Source of the DNA: Streptomyces sp. CC228A
GTDB taxonomy: Bacteria; Actinomycetota; Actinomycetes; Streptomycetales; Streptomycetaceae
Length of the DNA: 64,000 bases
Direction of reading: 5' to 3'
Assembly: GCF_021390935.1 (NCBI RefSeq)
Contig: NZ_JAJPUI010000001.1
Span: forward strand, 1,198,871-1,262,870
The notes under the pieces were generated by a model. That model saw only the letters and a program-made list of their open reading frames with translations. It was not told the DNA's origin and made no database searches. This document shows positions 28,985-37,763 of this stretch, piece by piece (positions within the stretch are counted from its first letter, which is position 1; each line of letters opens with the position of its first letter). Both the position numbers and the translations under genes were made by a program.

Positions 28985-31077
28985 TCAGCGGGGTGGGGCG
29001 GGGTGCTGGGCGCGGCTGACGTCGTAGACGCCGGGCACGTCGCGCATCGCGCGCATGAGGGCGGGCAGCTCGGCGGCGTCGGGGAGGTGAAGGGTGTAGG
29101 TGTGGCGGACCCGCTGCTCGGTGGGGGGCTCGACGGTGGCGGACACGATCTCCGCGCCCGCGGTCGCGATGGCCTCGGTGAGGTCGGCGAGCAGCCGGGG
29201 GCGGCCGAACGATTCGGCGACCAGGGTGACGCGGCAGGCGGCCTCGCCGCCCCAGCGGACGGCGACGGGGGCGCGGCCGAGGTTCCGCATGCGGTGTACG
29301 GCGGGGCATTCGGCGCGGTGGACGGTGACGGCGCCGCCGCGTACGGCGAAGCCCGTGACGGTGTCGGGCGGCACCGGCGTGCAGCAGCCGGCGAGTCGGA
29401 CGGCGGAGTGCGGGGCGTCGACGACGGCGTTGGCGGTGCGTCGGCGGTCGGCGACGACGGAGGCGGCCGGGCGGGGCCCGGCGGCGGGCACGGCCGCGGC
29501 GGCCTGCGGGGGTGCGCGGTGAGCCAGCGGTTGATGGCGATGCGCGCGGTGGGGGTGCGGGCGTGCTCCAGCCAGTCGGGGGAAGGACCCGACCCGGCGT
29601 CCTCGGCGAGCAGGGGCTGCACGGTGTCCCCGTCGCGCAGGACGGTCCCGAGGGTGGCGAGTCGGCCGTTGACGCGGGCGCCGACGCAGGCGTGGGCGGC
29701 GGCGCCGTGCTGCTCGTAGGCGGCGTCGAGGCAGGTGGCGCCGGCGGGCAGGGCGAGGGTGCCGCCGTCGGGGCGGAAGACGGTGATCTCGGTGTCCTGG
29801 GCGAGGTCGGCGCGCAGGGAGGTCCAGAAGGTGTCGGGGTCGGGGGCGAAGCGCTGCCAGTCGAGCAGCCGGGACAGCCAGCCGGGCCGTGTCGGGTCGA
29901 CGCGCTCGCCGTCCCTGGCGTCCTGGGGATCGTCGGTGTCGTACGGGTTGCCCAGGGCGATGACGCCGGCCTCCGCGACCTTGTGCATCTGGTGGGTGCG
30001 GATGAGGATCTCGGCGACGGCGCCTTCCGCGGTGACGACGGCGGTGTGCAGGGACTGGTACAGGTTGAACTTGGGCGCGGCGATGAAGTCCTTGAACTCG
30101 GAGACCACCGGCGTGAAGCAGGTGTGGAGCTCCCCGAGGACGGCGTAGCAGTCGGCGTCCTCCGCGACGAGGACGAGGAGGCGGCCGAAGTCGGTGCCGC
30201 GCAGTTCCCCGCGTTTGAGGCTGATGCGGTGCACGGACACGAAGTGGCGGGGCCGGACGAGGACGTCGGCGGTGATGCCGGCGTCCCGCAGGACGGTGCG
30301 CACGGCGTCGGCGACGCCACCGAGGGCGTCCCCTTCGGCGGCGCTCGCGGCGATGCGGGCGCGGGTGCGCTCGTATGCGACGGGGTGGAGGATGGCGAAG
30401 ACCAGGTCTTCCAGCTCCGTCTTGAGGGCCTGGACGCCGAGGCGTTCGGCGAGGGGGATGAGCACGTCGCGGGTGACCTTGGCGATGCGGGCCTGCTTCT
30501 CGGGGCGCATCACGCCGAGGGTGCGCATGTTGTGCAGCCGGTCGGCGAGTTTGATCGACATGACGCGCACGTCGTTGCCGGTGGCGAGCAGCATCTTGCG
30601 GAAGGTCTCGGGCTCTGCCGCGGTGCCGTAGTCCACCTTCTCCAGTTTGGTGACGCCGTCCACGAGGTACGCCACCTCGTCGCCGAACAGCTCCCGCACC
30701 TGCTCCAGGGTGACGTCGGTGTCCTCGACCGTGTCGTGGAGGAGGGAGGCGGTGAGGGTGGTGGTCTCCGCGCCGAGTTCGGCGAGGATGAGGGTGACGG
30801 CGAGCGGATGCGTGATGTAGGGCTCGCCGCTCTTGCGGAACTGCCCGCGGTGGGAGAGCTCGGCGAGGGCGTACGCCCGGTGCAGGAGGGTCAGGTCCGC
30901 GTCCGGGTGGTGGGCGCGGTGGGCTTCGGCGACGTGGCCGAGGGCGTCGGGCAGCCGGTCGCGGCCGGTGGGGCCGAGGAGGGCGGCGCGGCCGAGTCTG
31001 CGCAGGTCGATTCTGGGGCGCCCGCGCCTGCGGCTGGGGACGGCGGGGGCACTGGGGTTGGTGGCCTCTGCGCTCAT
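28985..31077 (-). pseudogene. rshA: Second RelA/SpoT homologue, one frameshift
   Basis: (p)ppGpp metabolic enzyme, about 697 residues when joined; matches the position and size of S. coelicolor rshA. The HD hydrolase domain is intact: HRGQFRKSGEPYITHP, SLLHDTVEDTD and IKLADRLHNMRTL carry the metal and nucleotide residues. The synthetase domain is diverged: Asp (TDFGRLL) and Glu (AEILIRT) remain, but the usual IR(I/V) arginine and the AAHW segment are missing. A TGS domain (ITVFRPDGGTLALPAGATCL) and a C-terminal ACT domain follow. The frame breaks in a run of five G at 29508-29512, and the ACT part continues in the next frame to 28985. A sequencing error is the simplest cause. The ATG at 31077 has a CGGAGG ribosome site. 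Confidence 0.85.
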
Positions 31078-31266
31078 GGGGCACCTCCGGCGGCGTCGAC
31101 CGGCGGTGGGCGGGCAAGGCGTGCACGCCCGGCCGGTGCTTGATGTTACCGAGCCCACCACGCGGCGCTGTCCCGCTCTCGCCCAGCGTGAAGGGGATCA
31201 CCCATTCGAGCGAGGTTTTCGGCGGTGTGGTTTCGCTGTGTGACAGGTGGGGGCGCGGTGTGCCGC

Positions 31267-32154
31267 TTACGCGGGGGTGCCCAGCCAGGAGGGCTCGACG
31301 GTGCCCTCGGCGACGATGACGGCGGGCCCGGTCATCTCGATCTCGCCGTCGGGGTGCTCGGTGATGGTGAGGGTGCCGCCGAGGACGTCGACGGTGTACG
31401 TGACCGGGGTGCCGGTCTCGGCGGGGTCGACGCCGTCGCGGCGGGCCGCGGCGACGGCGACGGCGCAGGCGCCGGTGCCGCAGGATCGGGTCTCGGCGGC
31501 GCCGCGCTCGTGGACGCGCATGGCCACGTGGCGGGGGCCGCGGTCGGTGACGAACTCGATGTTGACGCCGTCCGGGTAGACGTCCTCCGGGCTGTACGGC
31601 GGCTCGGCGGACAGGTCGCCGGCGTGGGAGAGGTCCTCGACGAAGGCGACGGCGTGCGGGTTGCCCATGTTGACGTTGCGGGCGGGCCAGCTGCGGCCGT
31701 CGACGGTGACGGTGACCCCGTCGGGGGGCAGCACCGCGCGGCCCATGGAGACGGTCACGTCGCCGTTCTTGGCGAGGTGGACCTGCTTGACGCCGCCGCG
31801 GGTGGCCACGGCGACATCGCCCGCGGTGACGTGCCCGGCGTGCTCCAGGTACCGGGCGAAGACCCGTACGCCGTTGCCGCACATCTCCGCGACGGAGCCG
31901 TCGGCGTTGCGGTAGTCCATGAACCACTCGGCCTCGTCGGCCATGTGCCGCGCCTCGGGGTGCGCGGCGGACCGCACCACGTGCAGCACCCCGTCGCCGC
32001 CGATGCCGGCCCGGCGGTCGCAGAGCCGGGCGACGAGGGCCGCGGACAGCTCGGTGGCGTTGTCCGGGTCGGGCACGATCACGAAGTCGTTCTCCGTGCC
32101 GTGGCCCTTGAGGAACGCGAGGCGGGGGGTGGCGGCGATGGGTGCGGTGCTCAC
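31267..32154 (-). CDS. dapF: Diaminopimelate epimerase
   Basis: Converts LL- to meso-diaminopimelate for lysine and peptidoglycan synthesis. Note that Streptomyces cell walls carry LL-diaminopimelate, so the meso form here mainly feeds lysine. Protein of 295 residues with the two catalytic cysteines, Cys92 (EMCGNGVR) and Cys225 (SCGTGAC), in their usual contexts, and the substrate segments GHGTENDFV and NMGNPHAV. The GTG at 32154 was preferred; an in-frame ATG at 32163 would add three residues. Stop is TAA at 31267-31269. The gene sits in a same-strand run with miaA and miaB upstream. Confidence 0.96.
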   Translation of the reverse strand: MSTAPIAATPRLAFLKGHGTENDFVIVPDPDNATELSAALVARLCDRRAGIGGDGVLHVVRSAAHPEARHMADEAEWFMDYRNADGSVAEMCGNGVRVFARYLEHAGHVTAGDVAVATRGGVKQVHLAKNGDVTVSMGRAVLPPDGVTVTVDGRSWPARNVNMGNPHAVAFVEDLSHAGDLSAEPPYSPEDVYPDGVNIEFVTDRGPRHVAMRVHERGAAETRSCGTGACAVAVAAARRDGVDPAETGTPVTYTVDVLGGTLTITEHPDGEIEMTGPAVIVAEGTVEPSWLGTPA

Positions 32155-32476
32155 GCGTCCCATCGTACGGGGAGGGTACGACGGCGGGCCTGCCCGTCCG
32201 GCGGCTGGACCGGGGCGTCGGTACGCGGTGGAACGGGCCGTTGCCACCGGTCGGCGGGACAGCGGCGGGAAGCAGACGGCGGGCGGATCCGGCCCGGGAC
32301 GGCACGCCGCGCACGCGGGGCAGCTGTGCGGGCCGCACGCGGGCTGCGGGGCGGCGGGCGCGCCGGGTACGGGATGCGGAGCAGAGGTCGCGCCGCGCGC
32401 AGTAGGCCGGTCGGCGGACGCGGGGCGGGCTCGCAGGGCAGCGGGGCAGCTGTGCGGGCCGCACGCGGGCTGCGGG
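32155..32476. repeat. Spacer with a 35-bp direct repeat abutting a stop codon
   Basis: No gene is seen. A perfect 35-bp repeat, starting CGGGGCAGCTGTGCGG, occurs at 32316-32350 and at 32442-32476. The second copy ends exactly at the stop codon (32477) of the membrane-protein gene. The copies are 126 bp apart. Confidence 0.85.
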
Positions 32477-33145
32477 TCAGCGGAGGCGGGCCACGCGCCA
32501 GACGGCGAGGGTCACGAGGACGGTCACCACGGCGACGTACAGGGCTATGACCCGCCAGTCCGGGCGCTCGTCGGAGCCGCGGGCCGGGAGGCCGGGCCAC
32601 GTGTAGCCGACGCGGCGGGCGGCCATCATGCCCCAGCCGGCCGCGCAGCCGCTCAGCAGCAGGCCCAGCATGGCGAGGACGGCGCCCCCGTCGCCCGAAC
32701 CGAACGCGAGCGGGAAGGCGAACATCAGGGAACCCAGGGCGCCGAGACCGACGATGGGCGCCAATTGCCACACCCTGAGCCGCCCCTGCGGGCGCAGTTC
32801 GACCTCGACCTCGTCGGGGGTGGTCTCCTGCGTGCCGTCCTCGTTGAGCTCGGGGCCGTCCGGGCTCAGCTGCGGGGCCCGGTGCACGCGGGACACCGCG
32901 GAGACCTCGGGCGTGTCCGCCACTCCGAAACCTCCCGATGTGCCGGGTGCCGCTGACGCCTCGGGCGCGTCGGCCCCTGCGGCGGGCTCCGGCGGCGCCG
33001 CCGCCTCCGCCGCCTCACGCGGCTCCGACGCCTCGGAGCCCTCCGACCGCGCAGGCGTGTCCGACGCCTCGTGCGCGTGCTCCTCGGACGTGGTCACGCT
33101 GTCCGGTGTGTCCCGCCGTTCTCTGTCGCGAGGGCCGGCCTCCAT
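32477..33145 (-). CDS. Hypothetical membrane protein
   Basis: Protein of 222 residues, unrecognised beyond its conserved place between miaA and dapF. The first 130 residues are acidic and Ala/Glu/Pro-rich with no fold visible. The C-terminal third has three likely membrane segments: WQLAPIVGLGALGSLMFAFP, GGAVLAMLGLLLSGCAAGWG and WRVIALYVAVVTVLVTLAV, ending in a positive tail (RVARLR). The ATG at 33145 was chosen after the GGGAGGG ribosome site; a GTG six bases upstream (33151) is equally well placed. A 35-bp direct-repeat copy adjoins its stop. Confidence 0.8.
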   Translation of the reverse strand: MEAGPRDRERRDTPDSVTTSEEHAHEASDTPARSEGSEASEPREAAEAAAPPEPAAGADAPEASAAPGTSGGFGVADTPEVSAVSRVHRAPQLSPDGPELNEDGTQETTPDEVEVELRPQGRLRVWQLAPIVGLGALGSLMFAFPLAFGSGDGGAVLAMLGLLLSGCAAGWGMMAARRVGYTWPGLPARGSDERPDWRVIALYVAVVTVLVTLAVWRVARLR

Positions 33146-33252
33146 CGCCACGCGCCCTCCCAACGTCGGATTCACTGGTCGATCGATGCTCGATGATGGC
33201 ATGACCACGGGCGTCGATCTGACGGCCGGAGCGTCCCGATGCCATCACGTGA

Positions 33253-34191
33253 TCAGGCTGTAACCGCTCGTTCGACCAACGTGAGGGCACGGTCCGGGAG
33301 TTCCCCTCGGTCCGCGGCGCCTCCGCTGAGCCACCGGACCCGCGGGTCGCGGCGGAACCAGGAGTCCTGGCGGCGGGCGAAGCGCTTGGTCGCGCGGACG
33401 GTCTCGTCGCGGGCCTCCTGCTCGCTGCACTCCCCCGCCAGCGCGGCGAGGACCTGCTGGTAGCCGAGCGCCCGGGAAGCGGTGCGGCCCTCGCGCAGCC
33501 CGCGGGCCTCCAGGGCGCGGACCTCGTCGACGAGGCCGTCCTCCCACATGCGGTCCACGCGCGCGGCGATGCGGGCGTCCAGTTCCGGCCGCTCGACGTC
33601 GACGCCGATCTGCACCGTCTCGTACACCGGGTCCGGGCCGGGGAGGTTCGCGGTGAAGGGCCGGCCGGTGATCTCGATGACCTCCAGGGCGCGGACGATG
33701 CGGCGGCCGTTGCTCGGCAGGATCGCGCGCGCCGCGTCCGGGTCGAGGCCGGCGAGCCGGGCGTGCAGGACGCCGGAGCCCCGCTCGGCCAGTTCGGCCT
33801 CCAGTCCGGCCCGTACGCCGGGGTCGGTGCCGGGGAACTCCAGGGCGTCGATGGCCCCGCGTACGTAGAGGCCGGACCCGCCGACGAGCACGGGGGTGCG
33901 CCCCTCGGCGAGGAGCCGGTCGATCTCCGCCCTGGCGAGCCGCTGGTACTCGGCGACGCTCGCGGTCTCGGTGACGTCCCAGATGTCCAGCAGGCGGTGC
34001 GGGACGCCGCCGCGCTCCTCGCCGGTCAACTTGGCGGTGCCGATGTCCATCCCCCGGTACAGCTGCATGGAGTCGGCGTTGACGACCTCGCCGCCGAGCC
34101 GCTGGGCCAGGTGGACTCCCAGGTCGGACTTTCCTGCGGCGGTGGGGCCGACGACGGCGATGACGCGCGGGGCGGGGGTTGCGGTGCTCAC
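33253..34191 (-). CDS. miaA: tRNA dimethylallyltransferase
   Basis: Adds the dimethylallyl group to A37 of tRNAs reading UNN codons. Protein of 312 residues with P-loop GPTAAGKSDLG near the N-terminus, DSMQLYRGMDIGTAKL (DMAPP and tRNA contacts), GGSGLYVRGAIDAL, and LPSNGRRIVRALEVIEITGR. The C-terminal RATKRFARRQDSWFRRDPR is the tRNA-binding end. GTG start at 34191. miaB, which methylthiolates the same base, lies 2 kb upstream on the same strand with the extradiol-type gene between them and two plus-strand genes inserted. Confidence 0.97.
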   Translation of the reverse strand: MSTATPAPRVIAVVGPTAAGKSDLGVHLAQRLGGEVVNADSMQLYRGMDIGTAKLTGEERGGVPHRLLDIWDVTETASVAEYQRLARAEIDRLLAEGRTPVLVGGSGLYVRGAIDALEFPGTDPGVRAGLEAELAERGSGVLHARLAGLDPDAARAILPSNGRRIVRALEVIEITGRPFTANLPGPDPVYETVQIGVDVERPELDARIAARVDRMWEDGLVDEVRALEARGLREGRTASRALGYQQVLAALAGECSEQEARDETVRATKRFARRQDSWFRRDPRVRWLSGGAADRGELPDRALTLVERAVTA

Positions 34192-34372
34192 CGGCCCAGT
34201 CTCCCAAACCTCGCGGCATTACCCGAACGAGCGACGTGACACCACGAGGGGCTTGTCGTTGCCAGTTGCGAGGTTCCGACCGCCGGTTCTCGGACCGGCC
34301 CCACCGGGCGCAGCAAGGGGACGCTCCGGCCAGCGCGGGATTTCGCCCACACGAGTACGCTATGGAGTAGAT

Positions 34373-34747
34373 ATGGGCGTTTTTGGATGGTTTCGCCGGA
34401 AGGATGAGAAGGGCGAGCAGTCGGCCGCGGCCGGTGACGCGGCCGGGGCGGCGGCGGACACCGCGGAACCCGCGCCGACGGACGGCGGGGACGGGGCGGC
34501 GGCGACCGCCGGGGCGACGGGCGAGGACGCGCAGGCCCAGCCGGAGCCCGTCTCGGGTGCACTTGAGGAGCGTGCGGAGCCCGCGACGTCCGCCGGCACC
34601 GGGGACGAGGCCGCGGCCTGCGGTGAGTCCTCATCGGCCGAGCGGTCGGAGGCCGTGTCCACCGCGGCTGAGTCCGCGGGTATCCCCAAGCAGCAGTCCG
34701 CCGAGAAGGCGGCGGACAGCGAAGCCGGAGACAGCGCCCGCAGGTAG
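34373..34747 (+). CDS. Small acidic Ala-rich protein
   Basis: Protein of 124 residues, not recognised. It starts MGVFGWFRRKDEK, a short amphipathic and basic segment, followed by about 110 residues made mostly of Ala, Glu, Ser, Gly and Asp with no predicted fold. The composition is that of an intrinsically disordered protein. ATG at 34373 with GGAG six bases before it. It precedes the antitoxin-like gene by 45 bp on the same strand. The two form a plus-strand island within an otherwise minus-strand run. Homologues beginning MG(V/I)F.WFR are, to my recollection, common in streptomycetes without a known role. Confidence 0.7.
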   Translation: MGVFGWFRRKDEKGEQSAAAGDAAGAAADTAEPAPTDGGDGAAATAGATGEDAQAQPEPVSGALEERAEPATSAGTGDEAAACGESSSAERSEAVSTAAESAGIPKQQSAEKAADSEAGDSARR

Positions 34748-34792
34748 ACCCGCGCGGTGACCTCCCGCAGGTCGTTTCGAGGAAGGTGGGCC

Positions 34793-35041
34793 ATGGGCAT
34801 CGTGGATTCGCTGAAGGCCAGGATGGGTCCGGCCAAGGAGAAGGTCGCCGGGTTCGCCCGGCAGCACGGCGACCGGATCGACCACGGCATCGACAAGGCC
34901 GCGCAGGCCGTCGACCGGAAGACCAAGGGCAAGTACAGCGACAAGATCGAGTCAGGCACCGGCAAGGCCAGGCACGCGCTGGACCGGCTGTCCCACCGCA
35001 ACGACGGCAGCACGCCACCGCAGCCGCCGCCCGCCGCCTGA
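34793..35041 (+). CDS. MT0933-like antitoxin family protein
   Basis: Protein of 82 residues, highly charged and helical: MGIVDSLKARMGPAKEKVAG, HGDRIDHGIDKAAQAVDRK and KYSDKIESGTGKARHALDRL. This repeated Lys/Asp-rich helical pattern is that of the MT0933-type 'antitoxin' and CsbD-like stress proteins. The ATG at 34793 has a GAGGAAGGTGGG ribosome site. No recognised toxin gene adjoins it, only the small acidic gene upstream, so a working toxin-antitoxin pair is unproven. A hairpin follows 20 bp downstream. Confidence 0.8.
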   Translation: MGIVDSLKARMGPAKEKVAGFARQHGDRIDHGIDKAAQAVDRKTKGKYSDKIESGTGKARHALDRLSHRNDGSTPPQPPPAA

Positions 35042-35060
35042 ACCGGGCCTGCCGACGACG

Positions 35061-35099
35061 GCGGGCGGCCGTGGAGCACCTGGCTCCGCGGCCGCCCGC
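35061..35099. terminator. Hairpin between convergent genes
   Basis: Arms GCGGGCGGCCGTGGAGC (35061-35077) and GGCTCCGCGGCCGCCCGC (35082-35099) form a long stem with one G-U pair and a 4-nt loop. It lies between the antitoxin-like gene and the extradiol-type gene. No U-tract. Confidence 0.7.
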
Positions 35100-35147
35100 C
35101 GTGGTCGTTCCCGCCCTCCGAGCCGCCCCGACCGAGCCGTGCCCGGT

Positions 35148-35912
35148 TCACGACCAGGCGGCCACCAGGTAGCCGACGCCGTAGGGCGCGTCGTCGTACA
35201 GGAGCCGGCCGGCCAGGTCCGCCTGCCCGGCCGCCCCGGCCAGCACCTGCCAGGGGGCGCGGCCGGCCGCCTTCAGTACGGACGCCAGTCCGGCGTCGAG
35301 CGCCGCCAGCGCGGCCGTGTCCGCCGCGGCCAGCGCGCGCGCCGCGTCCGCGTCGAATCCGGCGGCCCGCTCGTCGAGGTAGCCGGGGGCCTTGACCGTG
35401 CGGCAGGCGCTGCCGTCGCCCATGACCAGCAGCGCGACGCGCGGGGCGCGGGCGGCGACCTCCCGGCCCCGTGCGGCGCAGAGTTCCGGGGCGAGCCGCT
35501 CGTCCACTCCCAGCCCTTCCACGGGCGCGTCCGACCAGTCGGCGCGCCCGAGGAGCCATGCGCCGACGGCGAGGGAGTCGGGCAGGGGCGGGCCGGCGAC
35601 GGGACCGGCCGGCGGCTGCGCGGGCTCCACGGCCGTCCCGCCGGGGCCGAGCATGACGTCCAGGTCCACGCCGAAGCCCTGGAAACCGCCCGCGGTGCCT
35701 TCCGGGTACGTCACCGCGCCTCCGGCGCCCTCCTCGGCGGCGGCCCGTGGATCCGTGCCGACCACGACGAGCCGGTCGGGTCGCGAGGCGGCCAGCACCC
35801 CGAGGGCGTCCAGGCAGGCGACGCGCGCGTCGTCCAGCTCGGGCGCGGCGCCCGCGGCGACCTCGGGAACGAGCAGGGGCGGGCAGGGGCACACGGCGGC
35901 GGCGACAAGCAT
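35148..35912 (-). CDS. Class III extradiol dioxygenase-like protein
   Basis: Protein of 254 residues with the fold of LigB-type dioxygenase B subunits: MLVAAAVCPCPPLLVPEV at the start, DRLVVVGTDP, WLLGRADWSDAPVEGLGVDE and ALLVMGDGSACRTVKAPGYL. Classical enzymes of the family use two histidines and a glutamate for iron; few histidines are present here and the usual ligands cannot be assigned, so it may have lost dioxygenase activity. The ATG at 35912 begins the conserved domain. It is conserved between miaB and miaA in streptomycetes as I recall, which hints at a housekeeping role rather than aromatic catabolism. Confidence 0.8.
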   Translation of the reverse strand: MLVAAAVCPCPPLLVPEVAAGAAPELDDARVACLDALGVLAASRPDRLVVVGTDPRAAAEEGAGGAVTYPEGTAGGFQGFGVDLDVMLGPGGTAVEPAQPPAGPVAGPPLPDSLAVGAWLLGRADWSDAPVEGLGVDERLAPELCAARGREVAARAPRVALLVMGDGSACRTVKAPGYLDERAAGFDADAARALAAADTAALAALDAGLASVLKAAGRAPWQVLAGAAGQADLAGRLLYDDAPYGVGYLVAAWS

Positions 35913-36092
35913 GATCCGCAGCGTAGCCAACGCGGTCGGCGCCTCCCCGCCCGATGGGCCGAACGGCCCGCGGAAGAAGCGGCCCCTCACCACGGGAGCA
36001 GGGCTGGGGGCAGGCGGGGTGGGCAGGCTCCTGAGGCGGGTGAACGGCCCAGCCGGGGCCCGGCTCCCGGTGAGTCCGGTCGCGGGGCCGGG

Positions 36093-37610
36093 TCAGTTGA
36101 CGGCGCAGCCGGAGGCCGCCGGCGGGAGCGGGGCCGGGATGCCGACCTGGGGCAGGCCGAGCATGACGCCCGCAGGCTTGGCCACCTCCGCCGCGTTCCG
36201 CTTCTCCCAGGCGTCGCCCGCGCGGGTCCGGCGGACACCGGCCACGGGGCCCTCGGCCAGCAGGTGGTGCGGCGCCGCGTACGTGATCCCGACGGTCACG
36301 ACGTCGCCGGGGCGCACTTCCTGGTCGGGCTTCGTGAAGTGCACCAGGCGGTTGTCCGCGGCGCGGCCGGACAGGCGCTGCGTGGCGTCGTCCTTGCGGC
36401 CCTCGCCCTCCGCGACCATCACCTCGACGGTCCGGCCGACCTGCTTCTTGTTCTCCTCCCAGGAGATCTCCTCCTGGAGGGCGACCAGCCGCTCGTAGCG
36501 CGCCTGCACGACCGCCTTCGGGATCTGGTCGTCCATCTCGGCGGCCGGGGTGCCGGGGCGCTTGGAGTACTGGAAGGTGAAGGCCTGGGCGAACCGCGCC
36601 TCGCGGACCACGTGCAGGGTCTGCTCGAAGTCCTCTTCGGTCTCGCCGGGGAAGCCCACGATGATGTCCGTGGAGATCGCCGCGTCCGGGATGGACTCCC
36701 GCACCTTCCGGATGATGCCGAGGAAGCGCTCCTGGCGGTACGAGCGGCGCATCGCCTTCAGGACCGTGTCCGAGCCGGACTGGAGCGGCATGTGCAGCTG
36801 CGGCATCACGTTCGGCGTCTCGGCCATCGCCGCGATGACGTCGTCGGTGAAGTCCCGGGGGTGCGGGGAGGTGAAGCGGACCCGCTCCAGGCCCTCGATC
36901 CGGCCGCACGCCCGCAGGAGCTTGCTGAACGCCTCGCGGTCGCCGATGTCGGAGCCGTACGCGTTGACGTTCTGGCCGAGCAGGGTGATCTCGGAGACGC
37001 CCTCGCCGACGAGGGCTTCGATCTCGGCGAGGATGTCGCCGGGACGGCGGTCCTTCTCCTTGCCGCGCAGGGCGGGCACGATGCAGAAGGTGCAGGTGTT
37101 GTTGCACCCGACGGAGATCGACACCCAGGCCGCGTACGCCGACTCGCGGCGGGTGGGAAGGGTGGACGGGAACGCCTCCAGGGACTCGGCGATCTCGACC
37201 TGCGCCTCCTCCTGCACCCGGGCGCGCTCCAGCAGGACCGGCAGCTTGCCGATGTTGTGCGTGCCGAAGACGACGTCCACCCACGGCGCCTTCTTCACGA
37301 TGGTGTCGCGGTCCTTCTGCGCCAGGCAGCCGCCGACGGCGATCTGCATCCCCGGCTTGCGGGCCTTCACCGGCGCGAGGCGGCCCAGGTTGCCGTACAG
37401 CTTGTTGTCGGCGTTCTCACGGACCGCGCAGGTGTTGAAGACGACGACGTCGGCCTCGCCCTCGGCGTCCTCCGGAGCCCGTACGTATCCGGCCTCCTCC
37501 AGCAGGCCGGAGAGGCGCTCGGAGTCGTGGACGTTCATCTGGCACCCGTAGGTGCGTACTGCGTAGGTTCGTGTGACGTCCACTGCCTGGCTCCGGTCGC
37601 TGCTGGTCAT
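36093..37610 (-). CDS. miaB: tRNA-2-methylthio-N6-dimethylallyladenosine synthase
   Basis: Radical-SAM methylthiotransferase that completes ms2i6A37 on tRNA after MiaA. Protein of 505 residues. The N-terminal cluster is bound by cysteines in [24 protein letters not shown] and GGCLAQ; the radical-SAM cluster by [16 protein letters not shown]. The C-terminal TRAM domain covers about 375-450 ([23 protein letters not shown]). A Streptomyces-type tail follows. ATG at 37610. No clear ribosome site is seen, and a more distant in-frame start at 37679 exists but is poorly conserved in style. Confidence 0.97.
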   Translation of the reverse strand: MTSSDRSQAVDVTRTYAVRTYGCQMNVHDSERLSGLLEEAGYVRAPEDAEGEADVVVFNTCAVRENADNKLYGNLGRLAPVKARKPGMQIAVGGCLAQKDRDTIVKKAPWVDVVFGTHNIGKLPVLLERARVQEEAQVEIAESLEAFPSTLPTRRESAYAAWVSISVGCNNTCTFCIVPALRGKEKDRRPGDILAEIEALVGEGVSEITLLGQNVNAYGSDIGDREAFSKLLRACGRIEGLERVRFTSPHPRDFTDDVIAAMAETPNVMPQLHMPLQSGSDTVLKAMRRSYRQERFLGIIRKVRESIPDAAISTDIIVGFPGETEEDFEQTLHVVREARFAQAFTFQYSKRPGTPAAEMDDQIPKAVVQARYERLVALQEEISWEENKKQVGRTVEVMVAEGEGRKDDATQRLSGRAADNRLVHFTKPDQEVRPGDVVTVGITYAAPHHLLAEGPVAGVRRTRAGDAWEKRNAAEVAKPAGVMLGLPQVGIPAPLPPAASGCAVN

Positions 37611-37763
37611 GGGACAAGGGTAGGCGGTCGCACCGACACCCCCGGACCCGAGCAGCACCCTACCTGTGGCGTGCGTCACAGGCAGGGTGCGGGGGGTCGT
37701 GGGCCGGGCCCGCGTGACCCCGCCGAGGTTCCCCTACGGCGGGCCGACTGGCAGGATCGCGCC

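Noticed and set aside
28985..32464. A minus-strand open frame of over 1,100 codons spanning rshA and dapF
   Set aside because: Most is Arg/Pro-rich out-of-frame sequence; only its last part is the frameshifted end of rshA.
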